NCBI RefSeq assembly: GCF_030295995.1
Contig: NZ_AP027365.1
Coordinates: 620,001 to 684,000, forward strand
DNA length: 64,000 nt
Source: Thalassotalea hakodatensis
Lineage (GTDB): Bacteria; Pseudomonadota; Gammaproteobacteria; Enterobacterales; Alteromonadaceae
Direction of reading: 5' to 3'
Part shown: one piece after another, positions 1 to 11,242 of the stretch
Numbering within the stretch: position 1 is the first letter of the stretch
Layout of the letters: every line of letters begins with the position of its first letter
Notes under the pieces: generated by a model
What the model was told of the DNA's origin: nothing
Databases searched by the model: none
The model's input: the letters and a program-made list of their open reading frames with translations, nothing else
Program-made: the position numbers and the translations under genes

Positions 1-1
1 A

Positions 2-652
2 GATGAAGAAAGTAAACAACAAACTTTTTTTTACACCACGTTCACCGTCATGGGGTATATCGCTAAAGCCAAGGGTCGAGTAACAGAGCATGAGATCGCA
101 TTTGCTAGTGCCTATATGAATAAGCTTGGTTTAACTGCTGAAATGAAGAAGCAGGCACAAGATGCGTTTCGTGAAGGTAAATTGGCTGGCTTTCCTATAG
201 AAAAACAATTAACAACGTTCAAAAAACGTTGTGGTCACCGACAAGACTTGCTGTTAATGTTTGTGGAAATTCAGATTCAAGTTGCGTTTGCTGACGGCAG
301 TTTAGAGCAAAGCGAGCGTGAAGCTTTGCATGTAATAGCAAAAAAATTAGGTTTTTCGGCACGTGATTTAGATAAGTTGCTTGAAATGATCATGGCAGGA
401 GCACAGTTTCATCAAGGTGCAGAACAAGGGCAGTCACATCAAGAACAACTTGAACATGCCTATAAATTGCTAGGAGTTTCCCCTTCGGCATCGGCTCAAG
501 AAGTAAAAAAAGCGTATCGTAAACTCATGGCTCAGCATCATCCAGATAAACTTGTTGCAAAAGGCCTACCACCTGAAATGATGGAGTCTGCAAAAGAGCA
601 GGCACAAGACATTCAGGCGGCGTATGAGTTGATCAACAAAAAGAAAAGTTAG
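2..652 (+). CDS. djlA: Co-chaperone DjlA, 3' part (5' end outside window)
   Basis: This is a membrane-anchored J-domain co-chaperone that stimulates DnaK. The frame is open from base 2, and the residues before the ATG at 50 (...FFYTTFTVMG) continue the conserved DjlA sequence, so that ATG is internal and the gene starts upstream of the window together with its N-terminal transmembrane segment. What remains is the TerB-like central domain (QIQVAFADGSL motif) and a C-terminal J domain with the HPD tripeptide encoded at 539-547, followed by the DjlA-typical KLVAKGLPPEMM stretch. It ends 28 bp from the convergent DUF3530 gene. Identity is firm; only completeness is in question. Confidence 0.93.
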   Translation, partial: DEESKQQTFFYTTFTVMGYIAKAKGRVTEHEIAFASAYMNKLGLTAEMKKQAQDAFREGKLAGFPIEKQLTTFKKRCGHRQDLLLMFVEIQIQVAFADGSLEQSEREALHVIAKKLGFSARDLDKLLEMIMAGAQFHQGAEQGQSHQEQLEHAYKLLGVSPSASAQEVKKAYRKLMAQHHPDKLVAKGLPPEMMESAKEQAQDIQAAYELINKKKS

Positions 653-680
653 CCATGTGTTTACGACTTATCTGAGCGAA

Positions 681-1655
681 TTACCACCCGAGTGATGTTA
701 GCCAACCTTTAATTTGTGTTGCTAACGCATTGGCATCGTAATAGCCGGTAGTGAAGTTAAATAAGGTGGTCTGTCGATATTGAGACTTTGCAAGTTGTTT
801 AACGTACTTGGTACGTAGAGCCACATTACGAGGAACCTGAAAATGATCAGCTTTCAAAGAAACATCAAGTATAGGTAAGGTTAAGTCAGTCAGATGTTCT
901 GCCGCAATTTGTGTTTCTTGTGTCGTTGGCATGTAAGCACTTAACATGATATAGGCATTTGGTTTAGCAAATTCAGGCTGCTGTAAAATTGACAAAATTT
1001 GTGCAGCATTTTGCCCTTGTGCAATTAATATGATGATCCCAGGAAAGCTTTTTGCCTTTTCAATACTTGCGGCGATTAATGGGGCTAGTTGTTGTTGATA
1101 TTGAGCCAACTGTTCGGCATTTTCTGTTGCTTTAGCTGCATCGTCGAGCGCGTTTGAAGGATAGTTTTCAGGCTTATCAAGCGGTTGTAAACTAAATGTT
1201 GTCCATCCTTGTTTTGGCAATATTTTTCGTAATTCGTTGATGGCTTGAGGGCTCGTCGCCGGTTGTTGCCATTCTGGTATTAAAATAGCAATTCCTTTTG
1301 GTAATTCGCTATCATGGGTAGTCACTAAGGCAACGTGTTCATTATCATCGACCATAATATTTTCATATTCACCTTCTGGTAAATAATGCTTTAAATCTAA
1401 CGCATAAATTTCAGGCAATGTTTTAGGGAGTGATATTTCGGCTTTTTCAGGTGATTGTTGTTCATTAGTTACTGTTTCGGCATCAGCCTTGTTCGTCGTT
1501 TTTTCTGAAGCCTTTTCTGGTGTCGATTCGCTAGTGTTTTGTTGCGTTTCTTGTTCTTGGTTTTCTTGGCTGAACGAACGGCTAGAAATAGCTGAGCTAG
1601 CAACAATAAAGCTGATGATAACAGGCAAAAGTACTGCTTTTGTTAGTATGCCCAT
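681..1655 (-). CDS. DUF3530 family protein, exported, alpha/beta-hydrolase-like
   Basis: The 324-residue protein has an N-terminal hydrophobic segment (about residues 5-25) that looks like a signal peptide or anchor, then a low-complexity Glu/Thr/Lys/Gln-rich linker (about 30-75), then a globular domain resembling DUF3530. DUF3530 proteins have an alpha/beta-hydrolase fold. The stretch IIILIAQGQNAAQI (about 205-220) sits where such folds carry a nucleophile elbow, but it reads GQGQ-like rather than GxSxG, so I see no catalytic serine and the protein may not be an active esterase. It is convergent with djlA. No function is known to me. Confidence 0.7.
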   Translation of the reverse strand: MGILTKAVLLPVIISFIVASSAISSRSFSQENQEQETQQNTSESTPEKASEKTTNKADAETVTNEQQSPEKAEISLPKTLPEIYALDLKHYLPEGEYENIMVDDNEHVALVTTHDSELPKGIAILIPEWQQPATSPQAINELRKILPKQGWTTFSLQPLDKPENYPSNALDDAAKATENAEQLAQYQQQLAPLIAASIEKAKSFPGIIILIAQGQNAAQILSILQQPEFAKPNAYIMLSAYMPTTQETQIAAEHLTDLTLPILDVSLKADHFQVPRNVALRTKYVKQLAKSQYRQTTLFNFTTGYYDANALATQIKGWLTSLGW

Positions 1656-1816
1656 TACGATTCCTAATAATTATATCAATTGGTACTATATCGACACTTT
1701 AACGAAAAACTGTTGTTAAAAACAAGCTTACCGTTTCAGTTGATTAGCTAACTTCTTATCCCGAGCACCAATAAACTGTTGCAAAAATAAACGCGAAAGG
1801 TCAACAGACCCCAGTA

Positions 1817-2482
1817 TCAAAACGGGCAATCGGCTCCGATGGTTAGCATTCTTTGCTGAACTGGGTGATTAAATGTTAGTTCTCGTGCATGTAATAATAA
1901 ACGGTTGCTCATGCTAAGTGCTTGTGAGTGAGCATATAATCGATCTCCAAGTATGGGGTGGCCTAGATACAACATATGCACACGTAATTGATGAGAACGT
2001 CCCGTGACCGGCGTTAACTTAACTAAACTGGTTTGCTCGTCTGCACTTAGCACTTGGTAATGGGTCAGTGCCTTTTTACCAATCTTGTGGTCTATCTTTT
2101 GTTTTGGTCGATTCGGCCAGTCACAAATTAATGGTTGATCAATGGTTCCTGTTTCTTGCTCTGGATGACCAAAAATACGCGCAAGGTAGTATTTTTGCGT
2201 TAACCTTTTTTCAAATTGCCGACTAATTTCTACATGCGCGTGTTTATTTAATGCCATCAGCATGACACCTGAAGTTGCCATATCTAATCTGTGTACAATG
2301 GTAGCAGTTGGTAGTACACGTTGAACACGTGTTTGCAGACAGTCTTTATGCTCAGGTAGTCTTCCTGGTACAGAAAGAAGGCCACTTGGTTTATTCACCA
2401 CGACGATATCATTGTCTCGATACAGTATATCAAGGTAAGGAGATAACGGCGGTGAATAAACAAAATCAGGGTTTGCGCTCAT
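1817..2482 (-). CDS. rluA: Dual-specificity 23S rRNA/tRNA pseudouridine synthase RluA
   Basis: RluA converts uridine to pseudouridine at 23S rRNA position 746 and tRNA position 32. The 221-residue protein carries the family motif HRLDMATSG at residues 64-72 with catalytic Asp67, the N-terminal VVVNKPSGLLSVPG strand, and the C-terminal TPVTGRSHQLRVHM segment. There is no S4 domain, which separates it from RluC and RluD, and the length matches RluA. It begins only 2 bp after the rapA stop codon, so the two are probably co-transcribed, as in other gammaproteobacteria where rapA and rluA are adjacent. Confidence 0.93.
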   Translation of the reverse strand: MSANPDFVYSPPLSPYLDILYRDNDIVVVNKPSGLLSVPGRLPEHKDCLQTRVQRVLPTATIVHRLDMATSGVMLMALNKHAHVEISRQFEKRLTQKYYLARIFGHPEQETGTIDQPLICDWPNRPKQKIDHKIGKKALTHYQVLSADEQTSLVKLTPVTGRSHQLRVHMLYLGHPILGDRLYAHSQALSMSNRLLLHARELTFNHPVQQRMLTIGADCPF

Positions 2483-2484
2483 CG

Positions 2485-5403
2485 TTAGTGAGTCACCACG
2501 ATTAAACGGACTGCTTCGAATTTTAATTGTGCTTTTTCAATATAAGTCGTTAACTCTTGTTGTTGCAGACTAATAAAATCTAACTCTTCTTGACGAACAC
2601 TTGGATTGATAGCTTTTAACGCTGACAGTCTTTGCCATTCTTGTGTTAGCTTATCTGTCATTAGTGATTTGGCTGAAGTGATAAGCGAGTCAACATGCGA
2701 TTTGGCATGTGTCTCAGCTTTTTCAACCAGCGGAGATACTTGCTCTTTCAATGCTTTTATTAATTGTAAGGCAACCTGCTTTTTAACCGGAATGAGCTGT
2801 TGATCTAATACCGCTTCGCTGACTTTATCAGCAAGATTATTCCCTTTTTTATCAACCAATACACGAATTGGGGTGGTAGGTAAATAACGCTTCAGTTGCA
2901 GTTGGCTTGGCGCTGTTGCTTCAAGAGTGAACATACATTCTAGGAAGAATGTACCTGCAGGTAGTGCTGGGTTTTTAAGTAATCCAATACTTGAATTACC
3001 CACATCATCAGAAAGAACCAAATCAATCGCACCTGTTACCATGGGGTGGTCCCAAGTGAGCAAATGGTAATCTTCACAAGCTAAAGCGGTATCGCGATGA
3101 AAAGTGACTGTTGTACCATCATCAGGGAGACAAGGAAAGTTACCGCTTAACATATGTTCTGTAGGCTGTAAGGCAATAGCATTGTCTGCTTTGTCATCTT
3201 GTCCTATGCCAAACACGTCAAATACTTGAAACATAAATTGCGGTAAACGGGTATGGTTATCTTGCTGAATAATTTCATCAACTAACGTTTCAGCTCGGCC
3301 TTGTCCCGAAGAATTTAATTCTAACAATTTATCTCTGCCAGTTTCTAACTCTACCTTTATTTGTAAGTGTAATGTGTGACTGTCATCAACAAATTGTTTG
3401 ATTGATGCATCGTCAGCAACTGGCGAAAATTGTAAGTCTATTAATTGTTCTGTTTGAGCTTCGTATACGGAACGACCAGTAACACATGTATGCTCAAATG
3501 CGTTTAATCCTTGGTGATACCATTGGAATAAAGCGCTTTGCATTGAATGTTCAAAATAAGGCACATGTAAATTAACGGTTTGTGTTTGGCCGATTCGATC
3601 TAATCGTCCTATGCGTTGTTCGAGTAAATCAGGATTAGTTGGTAAATCAAATAACACTAAGTGATGGGCAAACTGAAAGTTCCTGCCTTCACTGCCAATT
3701 TCTGAACATAATAATACTTGGGCACTGTCTTCATCTTGGGCAAAGTATGCCGCTGCGCGATCTCGTTCGAAAATGCTTAACCCTTCATGAAATACAGCTG
3801 CTCTGATGCCTGCTTTTACTCGGAGGGCATTTTCTAATTCAATGGCGGTTTCAGCGTGTGCGCATATCACCAGTAATTTTTCTTTGTTTAGATCTTTTAA
3901 TAAAGTCGTTAAGTAATCAACGCGAGGGTCTATGTCGTACCATTGTTCAACAGACGCTAAACTGTATAAGCGTTCTGGTGTATTAATAAATTGTGCTTGT
4001 TTTTTAGCAACTAAATTTTCTCGGCTGTCTGATAATAAAAAATCTTCAATGCTTTCTTGATATGCTTGTGGCATGGTCAAAGGCGTAGCATGAAGCTTTC
4101 TTTCTGGAAAGCCTTTGATGGTATTTCGGCTATTTCTAAACAGAATGCGACCTGTACCATGCCGATCAAGCAGCTGATTTAATAATGTTTTACGTGCTTT
4201 CGATTGCTGTGCTTCATCCCCATTGAGATCAGCAAGTAGTGCACTGATATCACTTTCAGCCAGCAATGAAGTCAAAACTTGTTGTTGCTCATCATTTAAT
4301 GCGGTTTCAGCAACAAGCGCGTTGGCAGCATCAGCTACTTCGGTGTAATGCGTTTCTTCTTCTGTGAAGGTTTGATAATCATAAAATCGATCAGGGTCTA
4401 ATAATCGTAAACGAGCAAAGTGACTTTCATGACCAAGTTGATCTGGCGTTGCTGTTAAAAGTAAAACACCAGGAATTGTTTGAGCAAGTTGCTCTACACA
4501 AAGATATTCGATGCTTGCGTTATCAACTTGCCAATTTAAATGATGAGCCTCGTCAACGACCATCAGGTCCCATTTTTCTTCAATGAGTGCTTCATACCAC
4601 TGTGGTTGTTTAGTGATAAAATCTAGATTTACTAACACTAATTGTTCAGAAGAAAAAGGATTAACTGTTTCACCTTCATCACCTGAGTTAGCAATTTCTT
4701 GGCAACGTGTTTCGTCGAAAATGCTAAAGTGGAGATTAAAACGACGTAACATTTCAACTAGCCACTGATGAGTTAGCGATTCTGGCACAATAATCAATAC
4801 ACGTTGTGCCCTACCAGTAACCAACTGTTGATGAATGATTAACCCGGCTTCGATGGTTTTACCTAAGCCAACTTCATCGGCTAATAATACCCGTGGTGCA
4901 AATCGGCTGCCGACTTCATCTGCGATATATAGCTGATGTGGGATTAAACTAACGCGGCCGCCAGTTAAACCGGTAAGTAATGATTGTTGTTGCTGGAACT
5001 GATGTTTGAGGCTGTCTTTTCTTAAGCGAAACCAGTCTAACCTGTCGACTTGACCATTAAGTAAACGGTCATGGGGCTTATTAAATTTAATAAAGTGATC
5101 AATCATCACTTCTTTTAAACTTTCTGATGCTTCGTTATCAGTACGGATACCGTGGTAGGTTAATATCCCATTGGTTTCTTCTACATCATTAACAGATAAC
5201 TGCCAACCTTCGTGGCTAGGGATGATATCGCCCTGCTGGAAGATAACGCGAGTTAGCGGTGCGTTATCGATCGCATATTTTCTGATATCTCCGGTCGCGG
5301 TAAACATAATTGAGACAAAGCGACCTTCGACACTGGTGACTGTTCCTAATCCTTGGTCTGATTCTCCATCACTAATCCAACGTTGACCCTGCTGAAACGA
5401 CAT
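2485..5403 (-). CDS. rapA: RNA polymerase-associated helicase RapA
   Basis: RapA is a Swi2/Snf2-family ATPase that binds core RNA polymerase and promotes its recycling after transcription. Starting at the ATG at 5403 gives 972 residues beginning MSFQQGQRWISD, collinear with known RapA N-termini; GGAG lies 9 nt upstream. A longer in-frame start at 5433 lacks support. Visible are tandem N-terminal Tudor-like strands, Walker A DEVGLGKT (176-183), DEAH (284-287), LLLTATP, the helicase C-terminal block GSEGRNFQFAHHLVLFDLP with QRIGRLDRIGQ, and a C-terminal tail ending in RLIVVTH. All helicase motifs look intact. Confidence 0.96.
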   Translation of the reverse strand: MSFQQGQRWISDGESDQGLGTVTSVEGRFVSIMFTATGDIRKYAIDNAPLTRVIFQQGDIIPSHEGWQLSVNDVEETNGILTYHGIRTDNEASESLKEVMIDHFIKFNKPHDRLLNGQVDRLDWFRLRKDSLKHQFQQQQSLLTGLTGGRVSLIPHQLYIADEVGSRFAPRVLLADEVGLGKTIEAGLIIHQQLVTGRAQRVLIIVPESLTHQWLVEMLRRFNLHFSIFDETRCQEIANSGDEGETVNPFSSEQLVLVNLDFITKQPQWYEALIEEKWDLMVVDEAHHLNWQVDNASIEYLCVEQLAQTIPGVLLLTATPDQLGHESHFARLRLLDPDRFYDYQTFTEEETHYTEVADAANALVAETALNDEQQQVLTSLLAESDISALLADLNGDEAQQSKARKTLLNQLLDRHGTGRILFRNSRNTIKGFPERKLHATPLTMPQAYQESIEDFLLSDSRENLVAKKQAQFINTPERLYSLASVEQWYDIDPRVDYLTTLLKDLNKEKLLVICAHAETAIELENALRVKAGIRAAVFHEGLSIFERDRAAAYFAQDEDSAQVLLCSEIGSEGRNFQFAHHLVLFDLPTNPDLLEQRIGRLDRIGQTQTVNLHVPYFEHSMQSALFQWYHQGLNAFEHTCVTGRSVYEAQTEQLIDLQFSPVADDASIKQFVDDSHTLHLQIKVELETGRDKLLELNSSGQGRAETLVDEIIQQDNHTRLPQFMFQVFDVFGIGQDDKADNAIALQPTEHMLSGNFPCLPDDGTTVTFHRDTALACEDYHLLTWDHPMVTGAIDLVLSDDVGNSSIGLLKNPALPAGTFFLECMFTLEATAPSQLQLKRYLPTTPIRVLVDKKGNNLADKVSEAVLDQQLIPVKKQVALQLIKALKEQVSPLVEKAETHAKSHVDSLITSAKSLMTDKLTQEWQRLSALKAINPSVRQEELDFISLQQQELTTYIEKAQLKFEAVRLIVVTH

Positions 5404-5524
5404 AGAAATAAACTCCAAAAAAATGCGATGCAAAAAAGGGGCGCTATGGTAACGTTAATCATAGCGCTGATCATCTAATTTTTCTGAAAAATGGTGATTT
5501 TTATTAGGTTTGCTCAAAGAGTGT

Positions 5525-6364
5525 TTATTTAACGCCTAACTCTTTTAACCGTTCTAATAAATAGCTTTCTTGCGTGTGGCGATCTGATAGAACCACTTCG
5601 TCGCGCGGATGCAGGAACAGCGGTAAAGAAATGCGAGATTTCTTAGCTTCTTCACCAGATGGATTAATAACACGATGACTTGTTGAAGGGAAATACCCCT
5701 TTGAAGCCTCCTGCAGCATATCACCAATATTGATAATTAATTGTCCGAAATCTGCCGGTACGTCAAACCATTTTCCATCTTTAAGTTGCACTTGTAAGCC
5801 AGGTTCATTTGCTGCGGGTAAAATAGTGATTAAATTAATATCTTCATGGGCAGCGGCTCTAACTGCTCCGGGCTCTTCATCACCTGACAATGGTGGATAA
5901 TGTAAAACACGCAACAAGGTATTTGGCGTATTATTAATCATAGATGAAAGCGGTTCAGAATAAAGTTTAGCGACATCTTCAGGGCTATATTGCTCAATCC
6001 AGTCAAGTAATTCAGCAGCGAGTGAACTTGCAAGTTTATAGTAGGTGAGTATTTCTTCTTTTAATGACTCAGGAATTCTTCCCCATGGATAGACATGATA
6101 ATACTCTTTGATGTCTTTTTTCTGATGGCCTTTGGCAGTCTCTGAAATTGCAGGCGCAAAATAACCATCTTGGGTTGCAGGATCGAAAGCGTATTGCTCT
6201 GGGTCACCATGTTGAAAAAAGTCATACCAATGTTGGTAGATTGATTCAACCAGTTCTTGTTTTATCGGATGGTGCGTTAATACACCAAATCCAGTATCTC
6301 TTAAACTTTGGACGAAACGCTTTGGCGCGTCTTTTTCACGGTAATCGACCACTTGAACTTGCAT
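5525..6364 (-). CDS. Isopenicillin N synthase-family 2-oxoglutarate/Fe(II) oxygenase
   Basis: The 279-residue protein has the double-stranded beta-helix signature of non-haem iron oxygenases: the facial triad HxD at His173/Asp175 (AAHEDINLIT), distal His230 (STSHRVINP), and Arg244 in the RxS motif (KSRISLPLF) that holds the 2-oxoglutarate carboxylate. The N-terminal DIOX_N-like half includes FGVLTHHPI. Homologues are common in marine gammaproteobacteria, but the substrate is unknown; the isopenicillin N synthase name reflects fold only. It stands alone, 121 bp upstream of rapA on the same strand and divergent from a small lipoprotein gene. Confidence 0.88.
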   Translation of the reverse strand: MQVQVVDYREKDAPKRFVQSLRDTGFGVLTHHPIKQELVESIYQHWYDFFQHGDPEQYAFDPATQDGYFAPAISETAKGHQKKDIKEYYHVYPWGRIPESLKEEILTYYKLASSLAAELLDWIEQYSPEDVAKLYSEPLSSMINNTPNTLLRVLHYPPLSGDEEPGAVRAAAHEDINLITILPAANEPGLQVQLKDGKWFDVPADFGQLIINIGDMLQEASKGYFPSTSHRVINPSGEEAKKSRISLPLFLHPRDEVVLSDRHTQESYLLERLKELGVK

Positions 6365-6479
6365 AGTGAAAACTCATTTTGTTGCTGTACTTTTTTTAGT
6401 ATATCAAAACCTGTCTAGATGGTCAGGTAAAGTTTTTAAATAATCATAGCGTAAAGCTATCTAGAATAAAAAACATCGC

Positions 6480-6485
6480 TATAAT
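6480..6485 (+). promoter_or_regulatory. Candidate -10 element for the lipoprotein gene
   Basis: A perfect TATAAT lies 37 bp before the start of the small lipoprotein gene at 6523. No good -35 hexamer is visible at 16-18 bp upstream, so this is only a likely promoter element. Confidence 0.35.
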
Positions 6486-6522
6486 GAAAGGATAATGTAT
6501 TGAATCTAGGAAGAAAAAACTA

Positions 6523-6816
6523 ATGAAATTGACTGTAGTAATCGCGTTAATTATAAACGGTATGTTAACAGCTTGTTCAAGCAATTCTGAAACGTGTGAA
6601 GACATTACATTAGCGACTGAACAAATCCAAGAGTGTAAAACGTTACAGGGTAAAATTGATGCAGCGAAAGATAAACCTATTATTCGCACGGAATTAGAAC
6701 GTCGTTATCAGCAAGACTGTGTTGAAATGCGTTACTATCGCGACAGCCAGCAAGATGCTATTTGTGGTAACAAAGAAGAAATGCAAGCGTTAGAGGAGAA
6801 AGGAGTAAATAATTAA
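6523..6816 (+). CDS. Small putative lipoprotein
   Basis: The 97-residue product has a short signal peptide ending in the lipobox LTAC (Cys18), so it is predicted to be lipidated and held in the envelope. The mature part is charged, with four further cysteines (in ETCED, QECKT, QDCVEM and AICGN) that could form two disulfides in the periplasm. No domain is recognised; similar small EexN-like lipoproteins are common in this group, but I cannot assign it. It lies between the divergent oxygenase gene and the GGDEF-EAL gene and has its own TATAAT upstream. Confidence 0.65.
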   Translation: MKLTVVIALIINGMLTACSSNSETCEDITLATEQIQECKTLQGKIDAAKDKPIIRTELERRYQQDCVEMRYYRDSQQDAICGNKEEMQALEEKGVNN

Positions 6817-6905
6817 AACGTTATGATTATCAACGATAAATATTGATCAACAGTATAGCTATACCAATTAGAGGTTTTGCTAAAGTTATGATAATTTAAT
6901 GATAT

Positions 6906-9470
6906 ATGAGTAATAAATCATCAAGTGACGCTAATTCACTACCAAATAATGATCATGCATTAGCAAAAGAGGCATTGTCATTACTGGAAAAGTACCGAAC
7001 GCTGGAAGGGCGATATACTGCATTATTTACCCTTAATCAGCTTTCGCATGAATGTGCTGATCTTCGTACCTTTTACCCACAAGTACATAAAGCAATCGCG
7101 TCAATTATGAACGCGCCAAATTTTTACATTGTGATGTATGACCAAACATTTAATACCTTAAACTTTGTTTATGATATTGATGAAAAAGACAGTTTTCCTT
7201 CTGGTCCTGTTGATTATAACGACTGGTTAGGCTCAATGACTAGCTATGTGATTGAAACAGGTAAGCCTTTATTGGTGACGCCAGAAAAAATGGATGAAAT
7301 GCAAAATCAAGGTTTGCTGACAGCGGTGGGCACTATCGGAACTGATTGGCTAGGAGTGCCTTTAATTTGTGATGATTTGGTGATTGGCGTCATGGCGGTA
7401 CAAAGCTATAACGAAGAAACACGTTATCAAGAACATGATCTTGAAATGCTAACTTTTACTGCACAACATATCGTGACTGCCATGACACGACTTCAAGATC
7501 GAGAGCGTCTACAAAAAGCCGTAGATGCGCGCACTCATGAGTTGATGGAGCAAATACGTGAGCGAGAAAAGTCTGAGTTATTACAAGAATCTCTCTATCG
7601 AATTTCTGAATTAACTAATGATGCTTCAATTGATATCGAAAAATTCTATGCAATGGTGCATAACATTGTCGGTCAACTGCTAAACGCAGAAAATTTTTAT
7701 ATTGCTAATTTTAATCGTATTAAAAATATGATTACATTTGTTTATTACTCAGAGCAGGATTCTGAAGATCTGGCTGAAAAGTTTTCACCACGCAAATTTT
7801 CAAATGGTTTAACCGAGTTAGTCATTAAACAAAAAGACACCATCCTTTTGAATAAGCAGCAAATATTTGATTTGTATGAAAAGGGCGAAACAGCAAAGCC
7901 ACAGGCGAAAACGAAATCTTGGCTTGGCGTGCCTTTGATGCAATCGAAAGAAGCAATAGGGGCAATGGTTATTCAGAGTTACCAAGCGGGCATTATTTTT
8001 AATGAGAATGATGCCGAGCTGCTTAACTTTGTTTCACAGCACGTTTCCACTGCCATAAAACGACGCGAATTGGCACTGTTTGAGCGGCAAACACAAGAGT
8101 TGCTTGAGCAACAAGTGAAGTTGCGTACCGTTGAACTTGAAGAAGAAATTAAACAGCGTCGTGCCATTGAAGAAAAGCTTAAGCATGCTGCAACCCATGA
8201 TGGATTAACAGGGCTGGCCAATAGAGCTGTATTTTTAGATTTGTTAAATCATGCCATTGCATGTTGGGTAAGAAAACCAGAGCTGCAATTTGCTATCTTA
8301 TTTTTAGATTTAGATCGCTTTAAAGTGGTCAATGATAGTTTAGGGCATCATGCGGGAGATGTGTTATTAAAGAAAGTTGCTGAAGGCTTAAAAGATATCG
8401 TACGAACCAAAGATACCGTAGCACGACTTGGTGGCGATGAATTTGTCATATTAATTGAAGATTTAGTTGAACAACAAGAAGCTTATGATGTTGCTGAACG
8501 CATTACCGTGTTTCTTTCTACGCCTTTTTTGATCGAAAACCAGCCAGTTTTCATTGGCACTAGTATGGGAGTACTTTTTAATGATGAAAGGTACCAAGAT
8601 GCTGAAACCATGCTGCGTGATGCTGATATAGCTATGTATCACGCAAAAGATATGGGAAAAGGGCGTTATGAAGTGTTTGACTCTAGCATGCATAAGAAAG
8701 TGCAAAATGCGATGACATTAGAGGCAGATGCTCGTGAAGGAATTGATAAAAAAGAATTTTTTCCTTACTTTCAACCGATTGTACGCTTATCCGATAAAAA
8801 AATTGTTGGTTTTGAAGCCTTAGCAAGGTGGCAAAGTGAGAAAAGAGGTTTTGTCATGCCGAACGAATTTATTTCGCTCGCAGAAGAAACGAACCTTATT
8901 TTGGCATTAGATTTACAAATCATGGAGAAAGCGTGTTTTCAATTAAAACAATGGCAACTAAAATTTAAACGTGATGATCTATACGTGAGTTGCAATTTAT
9001 ATGGCAACCACTTCTTCGATCCTAATTTACCAACTGACATTGCCGCTATTTTGATAAAAGTTGGTATTAAAGCTAAACATTTACGGGTGGAGTTAACTGA
9101 AAGAGCGCTGCTTGAAAATAGCGACATGGTCTTAAAAAACATGAGAGCGCTAAAAGAAATGGGTGTGAAAATACTACTAGATGATTTTGGCACTGGGTAT
9201 TCTAGCCTAAGTTATTTACATCGTTTTCCTATTGATGTGCTAAAAATTGATCGCTCATTTATTAATAATATTCATAAACAAGGCAACCACCAAGCGATCA
9301 TCAAAACCATTATTGATTTAGCAACAAATTTACAAATGGGAACCGTTGGTGAAGGCATTGAATACCTCGCTGATGCAAACCTACTTTTGCAAATGGAGTG
9401 CATGTATGGCCAAGGTTATTATTTTCATAAGCCTATGCCTGCTGCGGCTATCGAAGAATGTTTAGGTTAG
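6906..9470 (+). CDS. GAF-GAF-GGDEF-EAL cyclic-di-GMP turnover protein
   Basis: The 854-residue cytoplasmic protein has two GAF sensor domains (about 35-195 and 235-390), a short coiled coil (about 395-425), a diguanylate cyclase domain (about 428-590) and an EAL phosphodiesterase domain (about 605-850). The active site GGDEF (509-513) is intact, with an RxxD inhibitory site (Arg500-Asp503) exactly five residues upstream. The EAL domain has EAL (637-639), DDFGTGYSS and GEGIE, so both activities look competent. GAF domains often bind small ligands or haem; neither shows an obvious haem or bilin motif. No membrane segment is present, and no strong ribosome binding site precedes the ATG. Confidence 0.93.
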   Translation: MSNKSSSDANSLPNNDHALAKEALSLLEKYRTLEGRYTALFTLNQLSHECADLRTFYPQVHKAIASIMNAPNFYIVMYDQTFNTLNFVYDIDEKDSFPSGPVDYNDWLGSMTSYVIETGKPLLVTPEKMDEMQNQGLLTAVGTIGTDWLGVPLICDDLVIGVMAVQSYNEETRYQEHDLEMLTFTAQHIVTAMTRLQDRERLQKAVDARTHELMEQIREREKSELLQESLYRISELTNDASIDIEKFYAMVHNIVGQLLNAENFYIANFNRIKNMITFVYYSEQDSEDLAEKFSPRKFSNGLTELVIKQKDTILLNKQQIFDLYEKGETAKPQAKTKSWLGVPLMQSKEAIGAMVIQSYQAGIIFNENDAELLNFVSQHVSTAIKRRELALFERQTQELLEQQVKLRTVELEEEIKQRRAIEEKLKHAATHDGLTGLANRAVFLDLLNHAIACWVRKPELQFAILFLDLDRFKVVNDSLGHHAGDVLLKKVAEGLKDIVRTKDTVARLGGDEFVILIEDLVEQQEAYDVAERITVFLSTPFLIENQPVFIGTSMGVLFNDERYQDAETMLRDADIAMYHAKDMGKGRYEVFDSSMHKKVQNAMTLEADAREGIDKKEFFPYFQPIVRLSDKKIVGFEALARWQSEKRGFVMPNEFISLAEETNLILALDLQIMEKACFQLKQWQLKFKRDDLYVSCNLYGNHFFDPNLPTDIAAILIKVGIKAKHLRVELTERALLENSDMVLKNMRALKEMGVKILLDDFGTGYSSLSYLHRFPIDVLKIDRSFINNIHKQGNHQAIIKTIIDLATNLQMGTVGEGIEYLADANLLLQMECMYGQGYYFHKPMPAAAIEECLG

Positions 9471-9584
9471 TGTTAGCCATTTTTGTAACCTAGATAACAC
9501 ACCTGATTTTTCACTTACTTAAATGCTTTACGAAATCGCTCGATAATTATCGGGAAGGTGCCTTTTAAAAATGCTACTCATTAG

Positions 9585-9603
9585 TCTTTATGCGAATTGG
9601 TAT
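9585..9603. repeat. Solo end of the 44.7-kb MITE-like repeat
   Basis: TCTTTATGCGAATTGGTAT is identical over 19 bp to the right end of the inverted-repeat element at 44699-44847. I find no matching left end within 200 bp, so this is a degenerate copy or a shared terminal motif. It sits in the 326-bp gap between the GGDEF-EAL gene and gltD, which otherwise holds only the gltD terminator and a small CGTAG/CTACG hairpin near 9670. Confidence 0.5.
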
Positions 9604-9748
9604 TAAATGAGTAAAAATATTTTGGTAAAACCCTGAACATATAAATACTGTGCGGCATTTGATTGGCGCGTAGCCGCTACGAGATACTGGATAAGCGCTG
9701 AATCACTTGTTGGCGAAAGTCTTTGGTTTTCCTTATAAAAGAATTAAA

Positions 9749-9772
9749 AAAGAGACGTATTACCGTCTCTTT
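9749..9772 (-). terminator. Intrinsic terminator of gltBD
   Basis: A 9-bp stem AAAGAGACG/CGTCTCTTT with a 6-nt loop is followed on the minus strand by a run of T, 25 bp beyond the gltD stop. Confidence 0.85.
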
Positions 9773-9796
9773 ATGTACCGATAAATTGACTTTTGA

Positions 9797-11242
<1,446 letters not shown>

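Noticed and set aside
50-652. ATG at 50 as the start of djlA
   Set aside because: The frame continues upstream to the window edge with conserved DjlA residues, so the gene is cut by the window.
1489-1719. 76-codon plus-strand frame over the 5' end of the DUF3530 gene
   Set aside because: Antisense to the low-complexity linker and signal region; no ribosome site.
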